Source: an uncultured Pseudomonadota bacterium (lineage in GTDB: Bacteria; Bdellovibrionota_B; Oligoflexia; Oligoflexales; Bog-1112). From it: a stretch of DNA of 12,209 bases. Positions within the stretch are counted from its first letter, which is position 1, and each line of letters begins with the position of its first letter. The position numbers and the translations under genes were made by a program. The stretch covers positions 1-12,209 of the forward strand of contig CALBMD010000319.1 in NCBI GenBank assembly GCA_937896265.1, given 5' to 3'. This document shows positions 1 through 6,206 of this stretch, piece by piece. The notes below the pieces were generated by a model. It saw only the letters and a program-made list of their open reading frames with translations, was not told where the DNA came from and searched no databases.

Positions 1-441
1 GGAGAAGTCCCCGATGGCGAGCACCTTATTCCTATTGGCAAGGCTGATATCAAGCGAGCTGGAACTGATGTGACGCTTATTACATGGGGAAAAATCACTC
101 ATAAAGTGATTGAAGCTTGCGAAGAGCTGGCAAAAATGGGTGTTGAGGCTGAACTTATCGACCTTCGCACTCTCACCCCCATGGATGAAAAATCAGTTTT
201 TACGTCTATTCGCAAGACGAACAGAGCTGTCATTGTCGAGGAAAACTGGCCTTTTGCCTCAGTAGGTGCACAGATTGCTGATAGCATTCAACGCCACTGT
301 TTCGATGATTTAGATGCACCGGTACTGCGCGTTAGCCAAGCTCCTGTACCTGTACCCTATTCGGAGCACCTAGAAGAAGCAGTGTTACCCAGCATCACTC
401 AAATTATCGAAGCTGTTAAGGAAGTTACATACAAACGCTAA
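1..441 (+). CDS. pdhB: Pyruvate dehydrogenase E1 component, beta subunit (5'-partial)
   Basis: The reading frame is open from base 1, so only the last 146 residues of a protein normally about 325-330 residues long are present. What remains is the C-terminal transketolase-type domain of E1-beta, including the stretch LITWGKITHKVIEACEELA, then ELIDLRTLTPMD, then VIVEENWPFASVGAQIA, then APVPVPYSEHLEEA near the end. In the family this domain helps form the alpha2beta2 heterotetramer that decarboxylates pyruvate with thiamine diphosphate and passes the acetyl group to the E2 lipoyl domain. The cofactor-binding N-terminal part lies outside the window. The E2 gene starts 11 bases after the stop, so the two are clearly one operon, and E1-alpha is expected just upstream. 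A branched-chain 2-oxoacid E1-beta is the main alternative, but the partner E2 reads as the pyruvate type. Confidence 0.93.
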   Translation, partial: GEVPDGEHLIPIGKADIKRAGTDVTLITWGKITHKVIEACEELAKMGVEAELIDLRTLTPMDEKSVFTSIRKTNRAVIVEENWPFASVGAQIADSIQRHCFDDLDAPVLRVSQAPVPVPYSEHLEEAVLPSITQIIEAVKEVTYKR

Positions 442-452
442 AGGGATAATTC

Positions 453-1688
453 ATGGCTCAAGTTATTACTATGCCAAAGCTCTCCGACACCATGGAAGAA
501 GGTGGCGTCGCCGAATGGTTTAAAAAAGAAGGCGAAATGGTTGCCGAAGGCGATCTTTTGCTATCCATTGAGACTGATAAAGCAACAATGGAATATGCCA
601 GTCCAGAAGAAGGTGTTTTGCTAAAAATCTTAGTTCCTCCAGGAAAGGCAGTACCCCTTCAAACACCTATTGCTATTGTTGGCAAAAAAGGTGAAGCCAT
701 CGACAATATACTCAGCAGTAGCCAAACAGCTAGCAAAATTCAAAGTAATGAAAGAGTGGAAACGAAAGATACTGCCACTTCTACTCCTAAAACGCTACAA
801 GAAGTTGCTCCAGCTACTTCCGAACGCCTTAAGGCATCACCATTAGCCAAAAAGATGGCGCAAGCAAAAGGGATTTCACTTGCTAACATCCAAGGTTCTG
901 GTCCTGGTGGTCGCGTTGTTGCCAACGACTTAAAACAACAAGCCAAAACCACGACTTTAGCTGCTGCTCCCCAAGCTAAAGAACTAGCCAACCGCGGCGA
1001 CGAAAAAGTGGCTGTGAGCATGATGCGTAAAACTATCGCCAAAAGATTGCTAGCTAGCACGAATCAGGTACCACATTTTTATTTAACAACCAGCGCTAAT
1101 ATGACTAAGGCTCTAGAATTCAAAGATGCCTTAAACAAAGAGGGAAAAGCAAACGGACTAGAGCTGCGCTTTAGCGTCAATGATGTTGTTTCCTTATGCG
1201 TAGCCAAAGCACTCAAGCATCACCCTCTCATTAACAGCTCATGGCACGATGACTACTATGTGCTGCATAAGGCTATCCATCTATCGATTGCTGTAGCCTT
1301 ACCTGAAGGTTTAATCACGCCAGTAGTTTTTGATGCTGATATGTTGAGTATCAGGGAACTCGCTTCGCAAATTCGCTCTCTAGCAAAGAAAGCCAAAGAA
1401 GGCACATTGGAGCCTGCTCAGTATCAAGGTGGAACTTTTACTATCTCAAACCTGGGCATGACACTAGTGGATGAGTTTACCGCTATTATTAACCCGCCTC
1501 AGTCTTGCATTTTAGCAGTTGGCCGCACAGTGAACCAACCGGTAGCTGATGAAGAAGGTCGTTTGGCTGTGGCTCCTGTGATGAAAATGACCCTCTCTTG
1601 CGATCACCGTATTGTTGACGGCATGGTAGGCGCTAGATTCCTTGAAACACTGGTTGGTTATCTGGAAAACCCACTCCGTATGCTGTGA
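453..1688 (+). CDS. pdhC: Dihydrolipoamide acetyltransferase (pyruvate dehydrogenase E2)
   Basis: This 411-residue protein is the E2 core of pyruvate dehydrogenase, moving the acetyl group from lipoamide to coenzyme A in the cytoplasm. It has one lipoyl domain (residues 1-80) with the lipoylated lysine K43 in ETDKAT. An Ala/Thr/Lys-rich linker follows. The peripheral-subunit-binding domain spans about 126-162 (ASPLAKKMAQAKGI through GSGPGGRV). The catalytic acetyltransferase domain runs from about 185 to 411, with the active-site motif DHRIVDG at 384-390 (H385, D389). The single lipoyl domain and the short length fit the separate alpha/beta E1 type of complex rather than the gammaproteobacterial AceF, which has several lipoyl domains. 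The start is supported by AAGGG about eight bases upstream and by its position 11 bases after the E1-beta stop. No E3 (dihydrolipoamide dehydrogenase) gene follows, so E3 must be encoded elsewhere. Confidence 0.95.
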   Translation: MAQVITMPKLSDTMEEGGVAEWFKKEGEMVAEGDLLLSIETDKATMEYASPEEGVLLKILVPPGKAVPLQTPIAIVGKKGEAIDNILSSSQTASKIQSNERVETKDTATSTPKTLQEVAPATSERLKASPLAKKMAQAKGISLANIQGSGPGGRVVANDLKQQAKTTTLAAAPQAKELANRGDEKVAVSMMRKTIAKRLLASTNQVPHFYLTTSANMTKALEFKDALNKEGKANGLELRFSVNDVVSLCVAKALKHHPLINSSWHDDYYVLHKAIHLSIAVALPEGLITPVVFDADMLSIRELASQIRSLAKKAKEGTLEPAQYQGGTFTISNLGMTLVDEFTAIINPPQSCILAVGRTVNQPVADEEGRLAVAPVMKMTLSCDHRIVDGMVGARFLETLVGYLENPLRML

Positions 1689-1690
1689 TT

Positions 1691-1720
1691 CTAGGGGAAA
1701 ACCCTAAAAAATCCCCTTAG
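1691..1720 (+). terminator. Possible weak hairpin after the pdh operon
   Basis: CTAGGGG (1691-1697) can pair with CCCCTTAG (1713-1720) with one bulged T and a 15-base loop, starting two bases after the E2 stop codon. There is no T-run after it, so it is at best a weak or Rho-assisted terminator or an mRNA 3'-end stabiliser. Confidence 0.3.
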
Positions 1721-1734
1721 ATGCAAATCTTCTC

Positions 1735-1761
1735 TAAACCTCCTGCTTAATCAGCCGAAAT
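1735..1761 (+). promoter_or_regulatory. Sigma-28 (FliA)-like promoter
   Basis: TAAA (1735-1738), exactly 15 bases, then GCCGAAAT (1754-1761). The enterobacterial FliA consensus is TAAAGTTT-N11-GCCGATAA, so the TAAA core and the GCCGA core sit at the correct distance. A second, weaker copy (TTAA at 1747-1750, 15 bases, GCCGACAG at 1766-1773) lies 12 bases downstream. The promoter would start transcription near 1768, about 60 bases before the ATG of the 82-residue gene. The neighbouring flagellin gene makes a flagellar promoter plausible. This was found by eye only, and the flanking bases of both boxes deviate from consensus. Confidence 0.5.
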
Positions 1762-1826
1762 ACCAGCCGACAGTTAGGGCTCGAGGTTTTCCTTTTGCTT
1801 CCTTGCTGTTAAAGGGAGTCTAGAGC

Positions 1827-2075
1827 ATGAAGATCTTCGAGATTCAATTGCAATCACCTGATGGCGACGTTGTGTATAAAAGCATTGTGCCAGAGGTTCA
1901 TATTCAAGAAAAAGTAGACACCCTGCTACGCATGAACGAAATCAGCAATGTGGGAGCAATTATCATTAAGGAAATGGGTGATATCTCAGATCGCTATATC
2001 AACAAATTCATCCAAAATGACTCTGGCAGCACTGCTGCTATAAAAGCTGCAGCATCAATAAAAAAGGGTGCTTAA
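1827..2075 (+). CDS. Small hypothetical protein, possibly flagellar-regulated
   Basis: I do not recognise this 82-residue protein. It has no signal peptide, membrane helix or cysteine. It starts with a beta-rich stretch (KIFEIQLQSPDGDVVYKSIV), continues with a helical charged middle (HIQEKVDTLLRMNEIS), then a hydrophobic strand (VGAIIIKEMGD), and ends in an Ala/Lys-rich tail (AAIKAAASIKKGA). A good ribosome binding site, AGGGAG at 1813-1818, sits eight bases before the ATG and supports the start. The gene lies alone between the pdh operon and the flagellin gene, which points toward it, and is preceded by a sigma-28-like promoter (1735-1761). That context suggests, but does not show, a motility-linked role. 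A product related to FlaG, FlaF or a small flagellin-associated regulator is conceivable but is not supported by any motif I can see. Confidence 0.75.
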   Translation: MKIFEIQLQSPDGDVVYKSIVPEVHIQEKVDTLLRMNEISNVGAIIIKEMGDISDRYINKFIQNDSGSTAAIKAAASIKKGA

Positions 2076-2110
2076 AACCAGAGCATACACATCTAAATTG
2101 CCCTTGACGA

Positions 2111-2157
2111 CTAGAAAGCAAGGTGAGAGGGAAGAGACCTCACCTTGCTGTTTCTAG
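2111..2157. terminator. Strong hairpin between convergent genes
   Basis: CTAGAAA-GCAAGGTGAG (2111-2127) pairs with CTCACCTTGC-TG-TTTCTAG (2139-2157): 17 base pairs with a two-base bulge and an 11-base loop. It lies 35 bases after the stop of the 82-residue gene and downstream of the convergent flagellin gene. Neither side carries a convincing T-run, so it may act as a bidirectional transcript barrier or 3'-end stabiliser. Confidence 0.5.
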
Positions 2158-2180
2158 CAGATTAAAACTGGCAGCGAAGG

Positions 2181-2217
2181 CTTACCAGGAGTGATATTTC
2201 ACTCACCCCCTGGCAAG
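2181..2217. terminator. Second intergenic hairpin, next to the flagellin stop
   Basis: CTTACCAGG-AGTGA (2181-2194), loop TATT, TCACT (2199-2203), five unpaired bases, CCTGGCAAG (2209-2217). That is 13 pairs with one A-C mismatch. On the + strand it is followed by TCTTTATT, a modest T-rich tail. On the - strand it lies seven bases past the flagellin stop codon and is followed by CCTTCGC. It probably ends one or both convergent transcripts. Confidence 0.5.
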
Positions 2218-2223
2218 TCTTTA

Positions 2224-3147
2224 TTAAATACCTTTAATCAAAGACAAGGCAATCTGAGGAGAAGTATTGGCACTTGCCAAGACAGAAGTACCTGCTTGTT
2301 GCAGAATGTTTTGCTTGGTTAAATTTGCTGTCTCTTCTGCAAATTCAGTATCGCGAATTCGGCTATTAGACTCCGTCAAGTTTTCTGTCCAAGTACCCAA
2401 GTTTTCGATCGCAGTACCAAGTCTGTTCTGCACACCACCAAGATAGGCGCGATAATCGTTTACCTTAAAGATCGCATGATCAATCACTTGAATACTATTT
2501 TGAGCTGCAGCTTTGTTGTTAACACGAGTACCTTCTTCAGCGCGTCCAAGATTTAAGCTACCTTCACCGTCAGCGAATGCATTGATACGACTAAAGTCAA
2601 TCTTAATGGTGTTCACAGGATTACGTTCAGTGATAGCATCGCTTTCTGCGTAATAATCTTTGCTTACTTGAACCTCAAGTGGAAACGAGTTTGGACGTTG
2701 ATTCATATCGTCTGGCAACTGGGTATCACCAATCAATAAGCGAGTACCATTGAACGATGTGATATTGGCAATTCGATCAATTTCATCCTTAAGTTGTAAA
2801 AATTCTTTGTCTAAAAATTCACGCTCACGGTCGCCAATTGTGTCAGAAGCAGCTTGGATAGACAATTCACGGAGACGAATTAGCATATTTGCTGTTTGAG
2901 AAAGCCCACCCTCTGCAGTTTGTACTAGAGAGATACCATCGTTGGCATTCCTTGCTGCCATGTTTAAAGAGCGGATATCTGCTCTTAAATTTTCAGAAAC
3001 AGCGAGACCGGCGGCATCATCAGAGGCTTTGTTGATACGGCTACCAGAGGCCAACTTAGTCATTGTGTCTCTAAGTTGCAATGTTGTGTTATTTAATTGG
3101 CGTTGCGCGTTAATCGAACCGATATTAGTTTTAATTCGCAAACCCAT
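2224..3147 (-). CDS. fliC: Flagellin
   Basis: This 307-residue protein is the filament subunit, exported through the flagellar type III apparatus and assembled outside the cell. The N-terminal D0/D1 region (about 1-140) has the classical features: INAQRQLNNTTLQL, the KLASGSRINKASDDAAGLAV block at 31-50, and RLRELSIQAASDT at 91-103, equivalent to the conserved D1 helix. The C-terminal region (about 215-307) holds NRLGTAIENL, ENLTESNSRIRDTEFAEE and ILQQAGTSVLASAN. The variable middle, about 145-210, is short, so the surface D2/D3 domains are minimal. No cysteine is present, as is common in flagellins. The start has a perfect AGGAGG (bases 3153-3158), five bases upstream. No clear sigma-28 or sigma-54 promoter was found upstream. 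The gene is monocistronic by layout. FliC is used in the generic sense, since paralogues elsewhere in the genome are likely. Confidence 0.96.
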   Translation of the reverse strand: MGLRIKTNIGSINAQRQLNNTTLQLRDTMTKLASGSRINKASDDAAGLAVSENLRADIRSLNMAARNANDGISLVQTAEGGLSQTANMLIRLRELSIQAASDTIGDREREFLDKEFLQLKDEIDRIANITSFNGTRLLIGDTQLPDDMNQRPNSFPLEVQVSKDYYAESDAITERNPVNTIKIDFSRINAFADGEGSLNLGRAEEGTRVNNKAAAQNSIQVIDHAIFKVNDYRAYLGGVQNRLGTAIENLGTWTENLTESNSRIRDTEFAEETANLTKQNILQQAGTSVLASANTSPQIALSLIKGI

Positions 3148-3472
3148 TGTGACCTCCTGTCAAAAGCTCACATCCTGTGAGTGGGTATTTTCTGCTTGAT
3201 ACGAACTGCTTACTTATTCGGAGGTCAAAATCACACTAGCTAGGCTGTTAGCCGAAGATTTTTTAATCTTCTGGTTAGAGAATAGAAAATAGGTCAGAAA
3301 GATTGGGGTGTTGTCTTTTAAACGATATTTTAATAAAAAATGCGAACAATTATTAAAATAGCCTTTTATATTCCACTATCTATTATTAGAGTCTTTATTT
3401 AATGAAATTTACATCAATTTCATTAAATAATAAAAATCAATTATTAAAGATGTTTTTTTAATCCAAAAAAAA
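3148..3472. other. AT-rich intergenic and regulatory region upstream of flagellin
   Basis: These 325 bases carry no gene. The half nearest flagellin holds its Shine-Dalgarno site (3153-3158), a small hairpin CTCAC-ATCCT-GTGAG (3167-3181) in the likely 5' leader, and a 7-bp inverted repeat GAAGATT-TTTT-AATCTTC (3254-3271). The distal half is very AT-rich and ends with T8 (on the - strand) directly after the MFS stop codon. I looked for sigma-28 (TAAA-N15-GCCGATAA) and sigma-54 (GG-N10-GC) boxes on the - strand and saw no convincing match. Confidence 0.6.
3395..3430. repeat. Perfect 15-bp AT-rich inverted repeat
   Basis: TTATTTAATGAAATT (3395-3409) and AATTTCATTAAATAA (3416-3430) are exact reverse complements around a six-base loop (TACATC). 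It lies 43 bases beyond the MFS stop codon and about 250 bases upstream of the flagellin start. It may end MFS transcripts, although no T-run follows on the - strand, or be a binding site for a dimeric regulator. Confidence 0.6.
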
Positions 3473-4747
3473 TTAGCTTTTAGCCGGCAATTGCTGCTGG
3501 TTATGAGAAGACGAGGTGCGAATAAGATAGAGAATCACAAAGATTGAACAAACCAACCCTAGAGGTAACACAAGCAATGCGTTGCGATAGTCAACACTCA
3601 TCTGGGCTTGGGTGCCCACGGCGCCAGAACCCGTTTGCATCGATAAAAGAAACCCTATAACAACCTGAAGAAAAGGGGCAAAAGCCATAATCAACATATT
3701 TGTCATGCCCATAGCCGCCCCTTGAATAGCAGGAGAGATTGTCAGTGAGACTAACGTAAAGGCAAGTTGGTATACCGAGCAGCAAAGACCAAGAAGAAAC
3801 ATCCATAAATAAAGAATCCAAAGCGGTAGAACTGTCACAAAAAGTAGAGCTAAATTAATACCAACACAAAGCAGGGTTCCCCAGAGCATGATTGTCTTAC
3901 AATCATAGCGATTAGCTAACCAACCGACAAATGGGCTAGCAATGCCAATGCCTACATAAATCATAGAAACTACAGAAGTAGCGAGAAATAGGTCTAGTTG
4001 ATGTTGCACCATGACAAAAGGTACAGCCCACAGAGCAGCAAAGACAGAGACTAAAGCAAAAACAAACCCACCGCTTGTGCCACCAAGCCATATGTCTTTA
4101 CTACCAATCAACTGCGTGAGGATATCTTTTGCCGAGGCTTGCTGCGACTTTGGAACTTGGTTTTCTTCAAGATCAAAGGCCGGATCAGCGCTTATCCAAG
4201 TGAGAGAGGCAAGTAAGAGAGCAAATACGCCACAGCACACATAGGCTCTAGCCCACCCCCAGGTTATAACTAGTTCAGAAAGCAGAGTATTTACACCAGC
4301 CACACCTAACATACAAAATGATTCTGTTAGAGCAATAATCAGAGCTAGCCTTCGCGCACTGAACCATCTTTTACAAGCCACCAAGATGCCAATGAAGCCC
4401 GTTGCACAAGCACCACCTAAAAGCACACGCCATAAAATGGCCATTTCCACTGTTTGAGCTGTTGATGAGGCTAGACAAGAGAAGCCTACTAATAGCAATG
4501 AAAAAGAACTAACGCTCCTGATACCATATCGATCATAAATAATACCTGCTGGTATCTGCATCAAAATATAGGAATAAAAAAAAGAAGAGGACAAAATCGA
4601 GATAAGTGCCGCATCGACGTTTAAGTGGCGCTTCAAATCGGAAGCCATGATTCCAACAGCGTTTTGCATAACAATCTGGAATACACCAAACAGATTGATG
4701 AATAAAAACGCAATGAGCACTTTACTTTGTCGAGATAGTACGCGCAT
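3473..4747 (-). CDS. Major facilitator superfamily transporter
   Basis: This 424-residue inner-membrane protein has about twelve hydrophobic helices in two halves, separated by a polar loop at roughly 188-215 (SADPAFDLEENQVPKSQQAS). The MFS signature motif A is visible after helix 2 (GIIYDRYGIRS, 68-78), with a weaker counterpart in the second half (GWLANRYDCKT, 275-285). The length and layout are those of typical 12-helix symporters of the sugar-phosphate or organic-anion type. The substrate cannot be read from the sequence. No good Shine-Dalgarno site precedes the ATG (bases 4745-4747), so translation may be weak or the start may lie slightly downstream, although M1 gives the expected short cytoplasmic N-terminus before helix 1. 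It is divergent from the pirin gene across 142 bases and may share regulation with it. Confidence 0.9.
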   Translation of the reverse strand: MRVLSRQSKVLIAFLFINLFGVFQIVMQNAVGIMASDLKRHLNVDAALISILSSSFFYSYILMQIPAGIIYDRYGIRSVSSFSLLLVGFSCLASSTAQTVEMAILWRVLLGGACATGFIGILVACKRWFSARRLALIIALTESFCMLGVAGVNTLLSELVITWGWARAYVCCGVFALLLASLTWISADPAFDLEENQVPKSQQASAKDILTQLIGSKDIWLGGTSGGFVFALVSVFAALWAVPFVMVQHQLDLFLATSVVSMIYVGIGIASPFVGWLANRYDCKTIMLWGTLLCVGINLALLFVTVLPLWILYLWMFLLGLCCSVYQLAFTLVSLTISPAIQGAAMGMTNMLIMAFAPFLQVVIGFLLSMQTGSGAVGTQAQMSVDYRNALLVLPLGLVCSIFVILYLIRTSSSHNQQQLPAKS

Positions 4748-4889
4748 ATATTTTTCAAATAAAGATGTTAGATGGTCAGCTGTAGATTTAGCGTATTATG
4801 GAGTAAAGTCAAGGCAATTTATTTTTTGTGCCTACAGCCTGAAAACCACTATCCCTCAAGGAATAAGGATACAATGAAAGGGTCAAAAA

Positions 4890-5597
4890 ATGCTAGAGAT
4901 TCTCAGGGCTGACGAGCGAGGAACAGGTCAACATGACTGGTTATTCACTCGCTATAGCTTCTCTTTTGCAGGCTACTACGATCCAAAACGGATGGGTTTT
5001 AGCGTTCTTCGGGTGATTAACGAAGATTTTATCAAAGGAGAAGCCGGGTTTCCAACTCATGGCCATAAAAACATGGAGATCATTACTTATATCGTAGATG
5101 GTGCATTGATGCATAAGGACAATATGGGCAATCAATCAGAAATTCGCCCGGGCGAGGTTCAACGAATGAGTGCTGGTACTGGTGTTTTACACTCTGAAAT
5201 CAACCCGATAAAGCACACTACGCATCTATTACAAATCTGGATTCTACCGGAAAAACTAGCTGTTGCTCCAAGCTATGAGCAAAAGTCTTTTGAAGAGCAG
5301 CTCAAAAGCGCCAATCTAGTGCTCGTTGCTTCAAGGGATGGTGAACAAGGATCGCTTTCTATTAATCAAGATATCAAACTCTATGCAAGCAAAGTTAAGG
5401 ATGCTGGCAGCATTAATTTACCAGTTGCCCAGGAACGACGCTACTGGTTACAAAACATCAAAGGAGATTTGATCATAAACAGCCATGATAAAAATTTACA
5501 CCTTGCCGCTGGCGATGCGCTAGCTATCGATAAGACAAATCAAATGCAAGTAACCTGGACACAGGGCGTTGAGTATCTTTTCTTTGACCTACCCTAG
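4890..5597 (+). CDS. Pirin family cupin protein (YhhW-like)
   Basis: This 235-residue protein has the two-cupin pirin fold. The four metal ligands of the family are in place: H57 and H59 in GFPTHGHKNMEI, and H101 and E103 in GTGVLHSE. The sequence GEVQRMSAGTGVLHSE is a pirin hallmark. The length matches E. coli YhhW (about 231), which has quercetin 2,3-dioxygenase activity in vitro. The C-terminal cupin (about 150-235) lacks obvious ligands, as usual. Pirins are cytoplasmic iron-binding proteins, and one from Serratia marcescens was reported to bind the PDH E1 subunit and lower its activity. The ATG is preceded by AAAGGG seven bases upstream. An ATG at 4874 is out of frame. It heads a rightward group with the HAMP-like protein (41-base gap) and acs. 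The physiological substrate, if any, is unknown. Confidence 0.93.
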   Translation: MLEILRADERGTGQHDWLFTRYSFSFAGYYDPKRMGFSVLRVINEDFIKGEAGFPTHGHKNMEIITYIVDGALMHKDNMGNQSEIRPGEVQRMSAGTGVLHSEINPIKHTTHLLQIWILPEKLAVAPSYEQKSFEEQLKSANLVLVASRDGEQGSLSINQDIKLYASKVKDAGSINLPVAQERRYWLQNIKGDLIINSHDKNLHLAAGDALAIDKTNQMQVTWTQGVEYLFFDLP

Positions 5598-5638
5598 GGA
5601 TTGCCATAGAATCGTAGAATAACCCCATGTGAGAAAAA

Positions 5639-6151
5639 ATGATGAGCGATTCTAAGCCTCTCCAAGATAAACCTTTGCAAGAAGATTTACCTCAACGCTC
5701 CAACATGAAATCGCGCAAAATGCGCAATTTTCTCCTTAGTCCACGGCTCCAAATCACCTTTGGCTTCTATAATTTAATTCTTGCTATCCTAGGGAGCCTG
5801 GCTATCTATGGCGTCATCGATCTTAAGCTTAAAACAACACTCGATGTTGTTATTTCGATGACTGATCTGGAGGATGACATTCGAGATCTCTTTTCAGATG
5901 CCATCATAGAGTCTGCTAAACTAGCTAGCGGCGTCATCTTGTTTTATGTTATTGCCACTTTCATGCTATCTATCATTATGACTCATCGTCTCATCGGCCC
6001 TACTTATGCATTCAGACGCCATATCGCTATGTTGAAAAAAGGGATGTACCGATTTCGAACAGTACTTCGACCATCGGATGCTTTCGAAGAAATTGCTCAT
6101 GACCTCAACGATCTTTCGGAAATCCTCAATAGTAAATATGGCAAACACTAG
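5639..6151 (+). CDS. Two-helix membrane protein with HAMP-like cytoplasmic tail
   Basis: This 170-residue protein has a polar, basic N-terminus (1-36), a membrane helix at about 37-60 (ITFGFYNLILAILGSLAIYG), a short external segment rich in acidic residues (about 66-95, TDLEDDIRDLFSD), a second helix at about 96-115, and then a tail that reads like a HAMP linker: HRLIGPTYAFRRHIAMLKKG (117-136), then FRTVLRPSDAFEEIAHDLND and a closing helix. HAMP domains pass signals from membrane sensors to output domains. Here nothing follows, so the protein is a stand-alone HAMP module without kinase, cyclase or chemotaxis output. It must act through a partner, or is only structural. The ribosome binding site is poor (GTGAG), and either ATG at 5639 or 5642 could be used. 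Its place between pirin and acs suggests co-transcription. The function is unknown. Confidence 0.8.
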   Translation: MMSDSKPLQDKPLQEDLPQRSNMKSRKMRNFLLSPRLQITFGFYNLILAILGSLAIYGVIDLKLKTTLDVVISMTDLEDDIRDLFSDAIIESAKLASGVILFYVIATFMLSIIMTHRLIGPTYAFRRHIAMLKKGMYRFRTVLRPSDAFEEIAHDLNDLSEILNSKYGKH

Positions 6152-6206
6152 GTTTCTCGTGAAGAATAATTTTTTTTAAAATACCACTTTTGATGAGGCA
6201 GTCCTG

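Noticed and set aside
1..16. Similarity between the window start and 7806-7816 (GGAGAAGTCCC)
   Set aside because: An 11-base match inside two unrelated coding frames, expected by chance or from shared codons, with no extension on either side.
3182..3300. A sigma-28 or sigma-54 promoter for the flagellin gene
   Set aside because: The - strand has TCCGAATAA but no TAAA at 15 bases from it, and the best TAAA-N16-GCCTAGCT matches too few positions. No GG-N10-GC pair is present.
4647..4877. Possible small gene on the + strand across the MFS start and the MFS-pirin gap
   Set aside because: It is mostly antisense to the MFS coding sequence, has no ribosome binding site, and its product shows no protein-like pattern.
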